16,735 bases of DNA from an uncultured Eubacteriales bacterium (GCA_900546615.1 URDJ01000047.1:1-16735), one strand, 5' to 3'; positions 1 to 6,831 are shown, counted from the stretch's first letter. Notes: generated by a model from the sequence alone, not told the origin. Numbers and translations: made by a program.

Positions 1-2
1 TT

Positions 3-3000
3 GCGTTCTGCAAGGAGCAGGGCATCATCGACGGCGTGACCGAGACCACCTTCAACCCGACCGGCACTCTGACCGGCTTCCAGTGGGCGAAGATGCTGCT
101 CTGCGCTGTTGGTTTCGGCGTTAACGGCGAGTTCGAGGGCGACAGCTGGAGCCTGAATACCTCCAAGGTTGCTCACACTGTCGACCTGTTTGCGGGCGAT
201 CTGGCTGGTGCTGACCACGTTGCTCTGCAGCGTCAGCAGGCCATGCTCTACGCTTTCAACGCTCTGACCAATGTGGACGTCGTTGTCTACTCTGCCGCCC
301 TGGGCGACTACATTGAGTGGTACAGCGGCTTCGTGGGCGGCCGTTTCACCTACACCGGCACTCTGGGCGAGAACGTCTACAGCCTGTACAATGTTACCGG
401 CACCATCATCGACAACGAGGCCATGGGCAACGGTACTACTGTTGTCGATCCTCTGACCGGCGATGACGTCAAGGTCGCCGCCAAGACTGGCCTCGACATG
501 ATGTGGCACGTTGCGAAGGTCTGGTACGTCAAGGGCAGCTCCAACACCGGCGTGTACGTCAAGGACCTCGCCACTGTGAAGAACAGCTCCTGCGGCGAGA
601 TGGCGAAGACCCCGACCGGCTACACCGACAAGGCCATCGGCAACACCATCACTGGCGCTGTTGCTTACGAGAAGTCCCTCGTTGACAACCCGGCCGGCTA
701 CACCGATTACGCTGTTACCACCTATGCGTATCTGAGCAAGATCGGCAACAGCTCTACCGCTGCGAAGACCACCTACATCGGCACTGAGCCTGTCAAGAAC
801 GACTACATCAAGACCGACATCAGCGACATCGCGAAGAACGTTACTGTCATCGTCATCAGGCCGAGTGACAAGGCGTTCCATGTCTTTGCTACCTCCGCCA
901 CTTCCGGCGCTGTGAAGGGCATCAGCAGCAAGGGCGTCATCACCCTGACTGACGGAACGACTATTGCCCCGTCCAACCTTGGCACGACCGATCAGGATCG
1001 TATAAACTCCATAGCGAGGATTAAGACTGTGCTGGCCGGCGATCGTCATGAGACCCCGACCTACTACTTCACCCTCGACACTCATGGTCACTACATTACC
1101 CTGACCAATGCTCCGTTCATGACTGTCGCTTACTTCACCGGCGCCAAGGCGTACACCGGCGGCACCAACGACTGGTGGCCGGATGCCACTTACAAGGCTC
1201 AGTTCGTCGACATCGAGACCGGCGAGATCGAGGAGATCCCTGTCACTTCTGATTGGGTCAAGACCGCCAATGTTAAGGGCTACTACGACATCACTGACGA
1301 GCTGTACGGCGAAAAGACTTACGAGCCTAAGCCGGTATTCACAAGTGGTAATAATACCTACGGCCTGAAGTATGGCTACGTCGGCTATGAAAACTTCAGC
1401 GTCAACACTCCTGCCGCCTACAGGGTCATTGACCTTGGTAACAATGGCGAGGAAGTCCGCTATGACAACACCACGGTGTTCTATGTTGCCAACTACAACG
1501 GCAGCAAGCTGGTCGTTGACAAGTATGTCGGCGTCGATGCTCTCGTCGCTGGCTATGCTGCGAAGCACAACACCACCGTCTCTGCCGTGTCGTTCGACAA
1601 TGCGGCGATCACCTACACCAAGACCGCTGCCGGCAACCTGTTTGCTGTGACGGTATTTGCCTATGACACTGCTATTGCCTCTGGCGAGTACGTGTTCTTC
1701 CCGACGACCACCACCTGGTCTGCCATGTATGACAGCTACATCGAGGTCGACGGTTATCTGAATGGCACCAGCAAGACCGGTGTGTTCAAGTTCGACAAGA
1801 ACGATTTTGGCACCAGCGACAAGCTCGAGCGCGGCTTCTATACGTACTCGGTCGATGAGAGCGGAGACTATACCTACAGGCGCCTGACCACTCAGGAATT
1901 TGCCTATGAAAAGAACGACCTCGACCTTACGATGGATAGCGGCAATGTCTTCTTCGGCAAAACTCCTGTTTCCGGCGATTGCCTCGTAGTTGACACCCGC
2001 AAGAATCTTGAGGAGCTCAAAATCGACGCGATTACCGATGTTCCCACTCTGATCGCTGCTGATACCTGGGCTAATGCTTCCCAGTACGGCAAGTTCGCTG
2101 TTGCCTACGTGCCTTATCCGGCCAAGGAGATCACCGTCATCTACGTCGTCGACTTCAACCTCGGCCTCGCTGACTTTGCGCTTGATACTGCTCTCAGCAC
2201 CGCTGGCTGGACTGTCGATCACGACGCTTATGAGAACGAGTATGTCTACTTCAAAAACTCCGCTCTTGCAAATGTTGAAGAAGGCACTCAGCTCAAGATA
2301 AGCGGCACTATTTCTTACAACGGCAGCACCACTACTACTGCTTTCACTGACAAGGTAGCCACTGTTGTCAAAGACGGTACTACCAATGTTGCTCGCATTG
2401 CTGTATCCAACATTACAGGCGTTGTCTTTGGCACCGCTAAAGTAACTGTTAACAGCATCGTTCAGGAAGTTGTCCTCACTAATGCCAACACCAACTTCGC
2501 TGGTTACTATACAACTGCTACCGTGAGCACTCCTGCTCCGATAACGGCTGATGGCGTTACGCTTAGGCTCAGCGTTGGCGACAAGATAAACCTGAATTAC
2601 AATAACACTAAGGTTGCAGAAAACACCTATGCCACTGCTACTTACAAAAATGGCACGAAGACGGTGACTGCCTCTGGTGCTTTTGATGGTTTTGGCGGCT
2701 TCTGGATTGTCAACGTTGTGCCGGGCAAGAACACAATCGAGCTTGGTGATGTTTCCGCGACCTACAAGTTCGAGATTACTGGTAATGACATTGCAAGCTG
2801 GGGCTTCAACAATTCTGGTGACAACGACAGTTGGACCGTTACTACGACTCCGGGCGTCAAGATCAATGTTAGTATGAAGAATGTTGAAGGCGCAGATGCT
2901 CTTGCTGCCAAGGGCAACAAGCATGTATCCTTCGACTTCGGCGGAGAAACCTTTACTTGCCCGACGGCTGCCTCTGAGGTAGCGAGCACTGGTGTGTTCG

Positions 3001-3110
3001 TGTTCAGTGATGTTATTCCTGGCGCGGTTACGGTTGCGAATAACGTCAATGTCGTCGAGGTCAACGGCGGTGATTGGGATGTGGATCCCGAGACTCCCGC
3101 TGCTCCCTGA
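3..3110 (+). CDS. S-layer homology (SLH) domain surface protein, 5' truncated
   Basis: The reading frame is open from the first complete codon at base 3, so the gene starts upstream; 1,035 residues remain and end at TGA 3108-3110. The first ~35 residues (…EQGIIDGVTETTFNPTGTLTG…) match the second half of an SLH repeat, with the typical 'G-hydrophobic-hydrophobic-D/N-G … F-x-P … T' pattern. SLH domains bind secondary cell-wall polymer outside the cell. The rest is a Thr/Asn/Tyr/Val/Gly-rich, Cys-poor extracellular sequence resembling the large surface proteins of gut Oscillospirales; I recognise no enzyme domain. PTGYTDKAIGNTI and PAGYTDYAVTTYA (about bases 612-735) look like an internal imperfect repeat. 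The C-terminus ends in PETPAAP, without an LPxTG sorting motif, so attachment would be through SLH domains. Codon choice is strongly biased (AUC, AAC, AAG, GCU, GUU), as in highly expressed genes, with patches of other usage. A structural S-layer role is inference; the SLH call is firm. Confidence 0.8.
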   Translation, partial: AFCKEQGIIDGVTETTFNPTGTLTGFQWAKMLLCAVGFGVNGEFEGDSWSLNTSKVAHTVDLFAGDLAGADHVALQRQQAMLYAFNALTNVDVVVYSAALGDYIEWYSGFVGGRFTYTGTLGENVYSLYNVTGTIIDNEAMGNGTTVVDPLTGDDVKVAAKTGLDMMWHVAKVWYVKGSSNTGVYVKDLATVKNSSCGEMAKTPTGYTDKAIGNTITGAVAYEKSLVDNPAGYTDYAVTTYAYLSKIGNSSTAAKTTYIGTEPVKNDYIKTDISDIAKNVTVIVIRPSDKAFHVFATSATSGAVKGISSKGVITLTDGTTIAPSNLGTTDQDRINSIARIKTVLAGDRHETPTYYFTLDTHGHYITLTNAPFMTVAYFTGAKAYTGGTNDWWPDATYKAQFVDIETGEIEEIPVTSDWVKTANVKGYYDITDELYGEKTYEPKPVFTSGNNTYGLKYGYVGYENFSVNTPAAYRVIDLGNNGEEVRYDNTTVFYVANYNGSKLVVDKYVGVDALVAGYAAKHNTTVSAVSFDNAAITYTKTAAGNLFAVTVFAYDTAIASGEYVFFPTTTTWSAMYDSYIEVDGYLNGTSKTGVFKFDKNDFGTSDKLERGFYTYSVDESGDYTYRRLTTQEFAYEKNDLDLTMDSGNVFFGKTPVSGDCLVVDTRKNLEELKIDAITDVPTLIAADTWANASQYGKFAVAYVPYPAKEITVIYVVDFNLGLADFALDTALSTAGWTVDHDAYENEYVYFKNSALANVEEGTQLKISGTISYNGSTTTTAFTDKVATVVKDGTTNVARIAVSNITGVVFGTAKVTVNSIVQEVVLTNANTNFAGYYTTATVSTPAPITADGVTLRLSVGDKINLNYNNTKVAENTYATATYKNGTKTVTASGAFDGFGGFWIVNVVPGKNTIELGDVSATYKFEITGNDIASWGFNNSGDNDSWTVTTTPGVKINVSMKNVEGADALAAKGNKHVSFDFGGETFTCPTAASEVASTGVFVFSDVIPGAVTVANNVNVVEVNGGDWDVDPETPAAP

Positions 3111-3130
3111 TCACCCCACAGCATAATCCA

Positions 3131-3177
3131 AACCGCTGACGCGGTTTACCCGCCCCCTTCGGGGGGCGGGTTTTTTT
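3131..3177 (+). terminator. Double-hairpin rho-independent terminator of the SLH gene
   Basis: Two hairpins follow the stop codon. The first is AACCGC-TGAC-GCGGTT (3131-3146). The second is a 9-bp all-G/C stem CCCGCCCCC / GGGGGCGGG (3149-3157 and 3162-3170) closed by a TTCG tetraloop and followed by seven Ts (3171-3177). The second is a textbook intrinsic terminator. The first may aid folding or protect the 3' end of the transcript. Confidence 0.93.
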
Positions 3178-3198
3178 ATTCCCTTCGGGGCTTGGCTG

Positions 3199-3220
3199 TG
3201 ATATACTGGTTTGAGGTGAT
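3199..3220 (+). promoter_or_regulatory. Possible extended -10 box plus strong RBS of the small Cys-rich gene
   Basis: TGATATACT (3199-3207) fits an extended -10 element (TGnTATAAT-like), but no convincing -35 lies 17 bp upstream. A perfect anti-SD complement GAGGTGAT lies at 3213-3220, five bases before the TTG start at 3226, and decides that start. A transcript starting 6-7 bases after this -10 would begin at about 3213-3214, inside the RBS, so either the promoter is not real, or the leader is minimal, or the gene is expressed by read-through past the terminator. Confidence 0.4.
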
Positions 3221-3225
3221 GTGCT

Positions 3226-3408
3226 TTGATCGTGTTTTATATCCTGCTCGCGGCGCTGTGCGTGGGGCTGCCGGTATTTATCGTGCTCAAGACCAACCAG
3301 TCCCAAAAACGCGGCTGCGGGCGGGGCTGTGCTACCTGCGGCAACCGCGACTTCTGCCACCGTACTGCTATCCGCACCGCTCCCCACGATGAACAAATAC
3401 ACAATTAA
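3226..3408 (+). CDS. FeoB-associated-type Cys-rich small membrane protein
   Basis: A 60-residue protein starting with TTG, supported by the GAGGTGAT Shine-Dalgarno sequence five bases upstream. Residues 2-21 form one hydrophobic membrane helix, followed by a short basic stretch and a Cys cluster C31-x3-C35-x2-C38-x5-C44, then a hydrophilic tail. This architecture (N-terminal helix, then CxxxCxxC) matches the FeoB-associated Cys-rich membrane protein family, usually encoded beside the ferrous iron transporter FeoB. Its biochemical role is not established; metal binding by the Cys cluster is inferred. No feoA or feoB is in this window, so the gene is an orphan here unless fused operons lie elsewhere. 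It sits between the SLH gene and an iron-sulfur-rich hydrogenase, which may be coincidental. The overlapping frame beginning at 3192 lacks any such family pattern. Confidence 0.72.
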   Translation: MIVFYILLAALCVGLPVFIVLKTNQSQKRGCGRGCATCGNRDFCHRTAIRTAPHDEQIHN

Positions 3409-3419
3409 TCCTTTTTTGT

Positions 3420-3438
3420 AAGCATAAACCATATGCTT
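3420..3438 (+). other. Small perfect hairpin downstream of the Cys-rich gene
   Basis: AAGCATA (3420-3426) and TATGCTT (3432-3438) form a 7-bp stem with loop AACCA, twelve bases after the stop codon. It is A/T-rich, has no T-run after it on either strand (the T-run 3412-3417 lies before it), so it is not a standard terminator. It may be an mRNA 3'-end structure or chance. Confidence 0.3.
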
Positions 3439-3496
3439 TGAATGCACCAGTGGTAATATTTTCTTCAGGCAAATTACTCGCCAGATATAAAAATTT

Positions 3497-3523
3497 TGCG
3501 TCGGCTATTCCAATATCGACGCA
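3497..3523 (+). promoter_or_regulatory. Inverted repeat over the hydrogenase promoter, candidate operator
   Basis: TGCGTCG (3497-3503) and CGACGCA (3517-3523) are perfect 7-bp inverted arms separated by 13 bases. They flank the predicted -35 region and end eight bases before the -10 box. A dimeric regulator bound here would interfere with, or contact, RNA polymerase. The arms are G/C-rich in an otherwise A/T-rich 160-base gap, which makes them stand out. I do not recognise the site; it is unlike the Rex consensus. Confidence 0.45.
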
Positions 3524-3536
3524 TTGATAGTATAAT
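3508..3536 (+). promoter_or_regulatory. Promoter of the hydrogenase operon
   Basis: A perfect -10 hexamer TATAAT (3531-3536) lies 17 bp after a weak -35 TTCCAA (3508-3513). The start of transcription would be near 3542, giving a leader of about 29 bases with AGGAGG at 3558-3563. The weak -35 suits an activated or otherwise regulated promoter. The presence of the promoter here excludes the upstream in-frame start at 3496. Confidence 0.65.
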
Positions 3537-3570
3537 AACAGAGCCAAATAGATTTACAGGAGGCCGTATT

Positions 3571-5091
3571 ATGAGAGGTATTCACAGCGTTGTCGACGAC
3601 CTGAGAAGACAGGTGTTCACCGAGGTCGCCCGCCTCGCATACGAGGGCGGCGATTTCTCCCGTATCGATACCCTCCCTTACAAGATAATCCCCGGCGAGG
3701 ACGCCCAGTACAGGCACGACGTCTTCCTCGAGCGCGCCATCGTGACCGAGAGGCTCCGCCTCGCCTGCGGCCTGCCCCTGCGCACCGCCGCCGAGATGAG
3801 CCTCGCCTCCGACGGCATCGAGGAGGCCGCAAAGCCCGAGAAATACTACGAGCCGCCCCTAATAAACATCATCCCCTTCGCCTGCAACGCCTGCCCGCCG
3901 AAGGAGATAAGGGTATCTTCCAATTGCCAGGGCTGCCTGAGCCACCCCTGTATGAACGTCTGCCCCAAGGGGGCCATCTCCGTCGGCAGGGACGGCAAGA
4001 GCGTCATCGACCAGTCGAAGTGCATCAAGTGCGGCCGCTGCCTCTCCCAGTGCCCCTACAACGCCATAAGCCGCATCGAGCGCCCCTGCGCCAAGGCCTG
4101 CGGCATGGACGCCATCGGCTCCGACGAAAAGGGCCACGCCAAGATAGATTACGACAAGTGCGTATCCTGCGGCATGTGCCTCGTAAACTGCCCCTTCGCC
4201 GCCATCGCCGACAAGAGCCAGATATTCCAGCTCATTCAGGCCATCAACAAGGGCGACGAGGTCATCGCCTGCGTCGCGCCCGCCTTCGTCGGCCAGTTCG
4301 GCAAGGACGCCACGCCGCGCAAGCTAAAAAAGGCCATGCGCATCCTCGGCTTTGCCGACACCGTCGAGGTCGCCATCGGCGCGGACCTCTGCACCGTCGA
4401 GGAGGCGCACGACTTCCTCGAGAACGTGCCGGAGCATCTGGATTTCATGGGCACCTCCTGCTGCCCGGCATGGAGCGTCATGGCCAAGAAGCTGTTCCCC
4501 GAGTTCAAGGACAACATCTCAATGGCACTCACGCCCATGGTCATCACCGCCAGACTCATGAAAAAGGACCATCCGAACGCGCGCATCGTGTTCGTCGGCC
4601 CCTGCGCGGCTAAAAAGCTCGAGGCCTCGAGGCGGACGATACGCTCGGACGTGGACTTCGTGCTCACCTTCGAGGAACTGCAGGGCATGTTCGACGCGAA
4701 GGACATAGACTTCGCGACCCTCGAGCCGGACGACTGCGACACTGACTTCGAGCACGGCACCGGCGCGGGTCGCGGCTTCGCCGTGGGCGGCGGCGTCGCG
4801 GCGGCGGTGGCCGAGGTCATTGCGAAGATCGCCCCCGACCGCGAGATCGAGGTCGAGTACGGCGACGGCCTGCGCGAGTGCCGCCGCATGCTGACGATGG
4901 CAAAGGCGGGCAAGCGCAACGGCTATCTGCTGGAGGGCATGGCATGTCCCGGCGGCTGCGTGGCCGGCGCGGGCACGATCACGCCCGTGCTGAACGCCAC
5001 GTCAAACGTCAGGACCTATAAAGTCAAGGCGGACAGGCAGAGCGCTCTCGACAGCGAATTTGTTGACCGCCTCAAGGAGGTCGAGGAATAG
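3571..5091 (+). CDS. [FeFe]-hydrogenase, monomeric, group B-like
   Basis: 506 residues; the ATG at 3571 is preceded by AGGAGG with a 7-base spacer. It catalyses reversible reduction of protons to H2, with ferredoxin the likely electron partner, in the cytoplasm. The N-terminal ~95 residues are unassigned. Iron-sulfur sites follow: Cys at 105, 108, 119, 122, 127, 131; CxxCxxCxxxC at 151-161; C173/C177; and CxxCxxCxxxC at 197-207, consistent with several [4Fe-4S] clusters. The H-cluster domain carries L1 TSCCPAW (295-301), L2 GPCAAKKLE (343-351) and L3 EGMACPGGCVAGAG (455-468), so all four cluster cysteines (C298, C345, C459, C463) and the proton-relay cysteine (C297) are present. The motifs differ from the group A versions (TSCCPGW, MPCTAKK, GGGQP), which points to group B. 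There are no maturation genes (hydE, hydF, hydG) in the window, so they must be supplied elsewhere. It is followed after one base by an ECF S-like gene. Confidence 0.92.
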   Translation: MRGIHSVVDDLRRQVFTEVARLAYEGGDFSRIDTLPYKIIPGEDAQYRHDVFLERAIVTERLRLACGLPLRTAAEMSLASDGIEEAAKPEKYYEPPLINIIPFACNACPPKEIRVSSNCQGCLSHPCMNVCPKGAISVGRDGKSVIDQSKCIKCGRCLSQCPYNAISRIERPCAKACGMDAIGSDEKGHAKIDYDKCVSCGMCLVNCPFAAIADKSQIFQLIQAINKGDEVIACVAPAFVGQFGKDATPRKLKKAMRILGFADTVEVAIGADLCTVEEAHDFLENVPEHLDFMGTSCCPAWSVMAKKLFPEFKDNISMALTPMVITARLMKKDHPNARIVFVGPCAAKKLEASRRTIRSDVDFVLTFEELQGMFDAKDIDFATLEPDDCDTDFEHGTGAGRGFAVGGGVAAAVAEVIAKIAPDREIEVEYGDGLRECRRMLTMAKAGKRNGYLLEGMACPGGCVAGAGTITPVLNATSNVRTYKVKADRQSALDSEFVDRLKEVEE

Positions 5092-5092
5092 A

Positions 5093-5656
5093 ATGTCTCA
5101 GAATCATACGGCGGCGCGTTGGGTAACGCGTACGGCGTTGGGGGTCGCGCTGGTGGTAGTCGCGCAGCTGCTGGGCAAGATGCTCCCGGCGGGGGCAGTG
5201 ATCACCGGGCCGTTTTCGGTGACGCAGCTCGTGACCGGCTCGCTGGTGAACTGCGTGCTGTTCGTATTCACAGCGACGACGGGAATCTGGTCGGGCGTGG
5301 CGATCGGCATCCTGTCGTCCGTGCTTGCGACGCTCATCGGCATCGGCCCTGCGGTGCCGGCGGTGACGCCCGTGATCGCCTGCGGCAACGCGGTGCTGGC
5401 CGTGATGTTCGGGCTGCTGCATGGGAAGGACTGGCAGTTCGGCCGCTGGGCCTTTGCGGCGGTCATCGCGGCGATTGTGAAGTGCGCGTTCCTGTGGATA
5501 TGTGTACCGCTGGCGCTGGGCCTCGTCGCCGGCGTGGCCGAACAGCAGGTGAAGGCGCTGTCGATCATGTTCTCGTGGCCGCAGGGCGTCACGGCGCTCA
5601 TAGGCGCCGCCCTCGCGCTGACGATACTGCCGAGGCTGAACAAAAGCCGCAGCTGA
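5093..5656 (+). CDS. ECF transporter S component-like membrane protein
   Basis: 187 residues from ATG 5093, one base after the hydrogenase stop, with AAGGAGG (5074-5080) and GAGG (5083-5086) upstream. It is almost entirely hydrophobic, with about six membrane segments (roughly 12-30, 42-62, 65-84, 89-109, 116-143, 163-180). TM1 contains A15-x3-A19, the AxxxA pattern by which S components of energy-coupling-factor importers dock on EcfT. S components bind a vitamin, metal or other small substrate and use a shared EcfA/A'/T module for energy. No EcfA or EcfT gene is in the window, as expected for group II ECF systems with a module elsewhere. The substrate cannot be read from the sequence. The tight coupling to a hydrogenase suggests co-expression, perhaps supply of a cofactor or metal, but that is inference. 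An unrelated six-helix membrane protein is the alternative. Confidence 0.68.
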   Translation: MSQNHTAARWVTRTALGVALVVVAQLLGKMLPAGAVITGPFSVTQLVTGSLVNCVLFVFTATTGIWSGVAIGILSSVLATLIGIGPAVPAVTPVIACGNAVLAVMFGLLHGKDWQFGRWAFAAVIAAIVKCAFLWICVPLALGLVAGVAEQQVKALSIMFSWPQGVTALIGAALALTILPRLNKSRS

Positions 5657-5663
5657 GAAAACG

Positions 5664-5695
5664 AAAAAAGCTCCGTCGAATGACGGAGCTTTTTT
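5664..5695 (+). terminator. Perfect bidirectional terminator after the hydrogenase/ECF-S operon
   Basis: AAAAAAGCTCCGTC (5664-5677), loop GAAT, and GACGGAGCTTTTTT (5682-5695) form a perfect 14-bp stem whose outer A/T pairs give a T-run on both strands. It begins seven bases after the stop codon and ends one base before the -35 box of the next promoter, insulating the two units. Confidence 0.95.
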
Positions 5696-5696
5696 C

Positions 5697-5725
5697 TTGA
5701 CATGGCAGCTAACTTGTAATACAAT
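5697..5725 (+). promoter_or_regulatory. Near-consensus sigma-A promoter of the padR operon
   Basis: TTGACA (5697-5702), a 17-bp spacer, and TACAAT (5720-5725): a perfect -35 and 5/6 -10. Transcription would start near 5732. Such strength at a regulator gene suggests it is held down by a repressor, most likely PadR itself. Confidence 0.9.
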
Positions 5726-5749
5726 ATACCCAGCTAATATGTAATGCAA
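5706..5749 (+). repeat. Tandem 19-bp operator-like repeats in the padR promoter
   Basis: CAGCTAACTTGTAATACAA (5706-5724) and CAGCTAATATGTAATGCAA (5731-5749) agree at 16 of 19 positions with a 25-bp period. The first fills the -35/-10 spacer and overlaps the -10 box; the second covers the transcription start and early leader. The first copy contains a perfect palindrome TTGTA-A-TACAA, suiting a dimeric winged-helix repressor. Autoregulation by the PadR protein encoded directly downstream is the natural reading, inferred from position and family habit. Confidence 0.72.
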
Positions 5750-5766
5750 GGTAGTGAGGAGAGCGG

Positions 5767-6138
5767 ATGATACCGTCACAGATGCTGAAGGGCACGCTGG
5801 AGGGCTGCGTGCTGGCGATCATCAGCCGGGAGGAGACGTATGGCTACGAGATATCGGAGCAGCTGAGGGAGCACGGTTTCGGCCGCATAACGGAAGGGAC
5901 GATATATCCGCTGCTGCTGAGGCTGGAGAAGAACGGGCAGATCGCCGCGACCTACAGGGAGTCGGAGCTGGGGCCGAGGCGGAAATACTACGGCTTGACG
6001 GACAAGGGCCGGGAGGCGCTGCGGGAATTTGCGGCGAGCTATCGCGAGCTTGCGCGTGCGGTGGAGCATTTACTTGACGACATGGAGGGAGGCAAACAGG
6101 ATGAGCAAGAGGACCAGACTGCTGCTCAGGGAGAATAA
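5767..6138 (+). CDS. PadR-family transcriptional repressor
   Basis: 123 residues from ATG 5767, with GAGGAG (5756-5761) five bases upstream. Residues ~5-75 form the PadR winged-helix domain: LKGTLEGCVLAIISREETYGYEI, then the family hallmark GTIYPLLLRLEKNGQI (about 44-59) and the wing RRKYYGLTDKGREAL. The C-terminal helix (~80-105) would be the dimerisation arm. PadR repressors respond to small molecules or envelope stress and usually repress their own operon. The last 38 bases overlap the next gene in another frame, so the two are translationally coupled. The strong promoter with two repeated sites in front supports autorepression. The effector is unknown; the highly charged Gln/Glu/Asp-rich tail (from ~108) is probably a by-product of the overlap. 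Confidence 0.93.
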   Translation: MIPSQMLKGTLEGCVLAIISREETYGYEISEQLREHGFGRITEGTIYPLLLRLEKNGQIAATYRESELGPRRKYYGLTDKGREALREFAASYRELARAVEHLLDDMEGGKQDEQEDQTAAQGE

Positions 6139-6769
6139 CGCGCTGGAGAGCGAGCTTTCGAGGGAGGAGGACCGGGAGGTGCTGACGGACATCACGGTGT
6201 ATCTCCGCACTGCGAACATCAGCCAGTACTATCAGGAGAAGGTTCGCCGGGACATCTGGCAGATGCTCGTCGACGGGGAGAGGCGCGGCGAGACGGCCCG
6301 GGAAGTTCTGGGCGAGGATCACAGGGCGTTTTGCGACAGTGTGGTAGCGGAGCTGCCGCAGCTTAGCCGCACGGAGCGTGTCCTGTCGCAGCTGCGGGAC
6401 GTACTGCTCTCGGCGGTGGTGCTGTTTGCGATCTGGCTGGCATTCGGCCTGCTTGAGCAGCTGATACGGCCGGAGACCATGCCGTATCTGACGGTCACGG
6501 CCGGGAACGCGGTGTGCGCGGCCATCATCCTCGCGGCGGCCTTCCTGCTGGTGCACGCGGTGTCGAGGAACGCTTTCAGTGTTGACAAGGCTCCGGGCAA
6601 GAGGGGGTTTGCCGTGATGTTCGCGCTGGTGTTCCTGCTGATGCTGGCGTGCATGGGGGCGAACATATTCATAAAATACGCGCTGTTTCAGATCCACGCG
6701 CTGGCTGCGGCGGCTGGTATTGCCGCGCTTTTGGCTGTATATCTGGCGCTTGAGGCGAAGCTGGACTGA
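6101..6769 (+). CDS. PadR-associated four-helix membrane protein (DUF1048/DUF1129-like)
   Basis: 222 residues. ATG 6101 is chosen because GGAGGGAGG (6084-6092) lies eight bases upstream; the frame stays open to 6029, but that stretch is inside padR and lacks an RBS. Residues 1-95 are a charged, helical cytoplasmic region (NNALESELSREEDREVL … ISQYYQEKVRRDIWQML … GEDHRAFCDS) of the kind found in DUF1048/DUF1129 proteins encoded beside PadR regulators in Firmicutes. Four membrane helices follow at about 101-122, 130-153, 168-190 and 199-218. No catalytic motif is visible. The gene overlaps padR by 38 bases, so the products are made together; the protein could be the sensor, target or effector of the PadR switch, but which is not known. 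Confidence 0.7.
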   Translation: MSKRTRLLLRENNALESELSREEDREVLTDITVYLRTANISQYYQEKVRRDIWQMLVDGERRGETAREVLGEDHRAFCDSVVAELPQLSRTERVLSQLRDVLLSAVVLFAIWLAFGLLEQLIRPETMPYLTVTAGNAVCAAIILAAAFLLVHAVSRNAFSVDKAPGKRGFAVMFALVFLLMLACMGANIFIKYALFQIHALAAAAGIAALLAVYLALEAKLD

Positions 6770-6789
6770 AATCCTGCAAGAAAGAGACG

Positions 6790-6831
6790 GACGCCCGGGC
6801 GGGGGAGCTTCCCCGTCCGGGCGTCGGTTTT
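6790..6831 (+). terminator. Convergent terminator between the padR operon and mutL
   Basis: GACGCCCGGGCGGGG (6790-6804) pairs with CCCCGTCCGGGCGTC (6811-6825), 15 bp with one G-U pair, loop GAGCTT, followed by GG and TTTT (6828-6831). It lies 20 bases after the membrane-protein stop and 41 bases beyond the mutL stop on the other strand. On the minus strand the hairpin is followed by a pyrimidine-rich CTCTTTCTT, so it probably serves both convergent units. Confidence 0.83.

Noticed and set aside
3061..3447. 128-residue minus-strand frame covering the SLH-gene terminator
   Set aside because: It runs through two terminator hairpins and the promoter region of the small Cys-rich gene; composition is random and it lacks an RBS.
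3496..3570. Upstream extension of the hydrogenase frame to an earlier start
   Set aside because: These 25 codons cover the promoter -10 and the inverted repeat, and the ATG at 3571 has a clear AGGAGG sequence.
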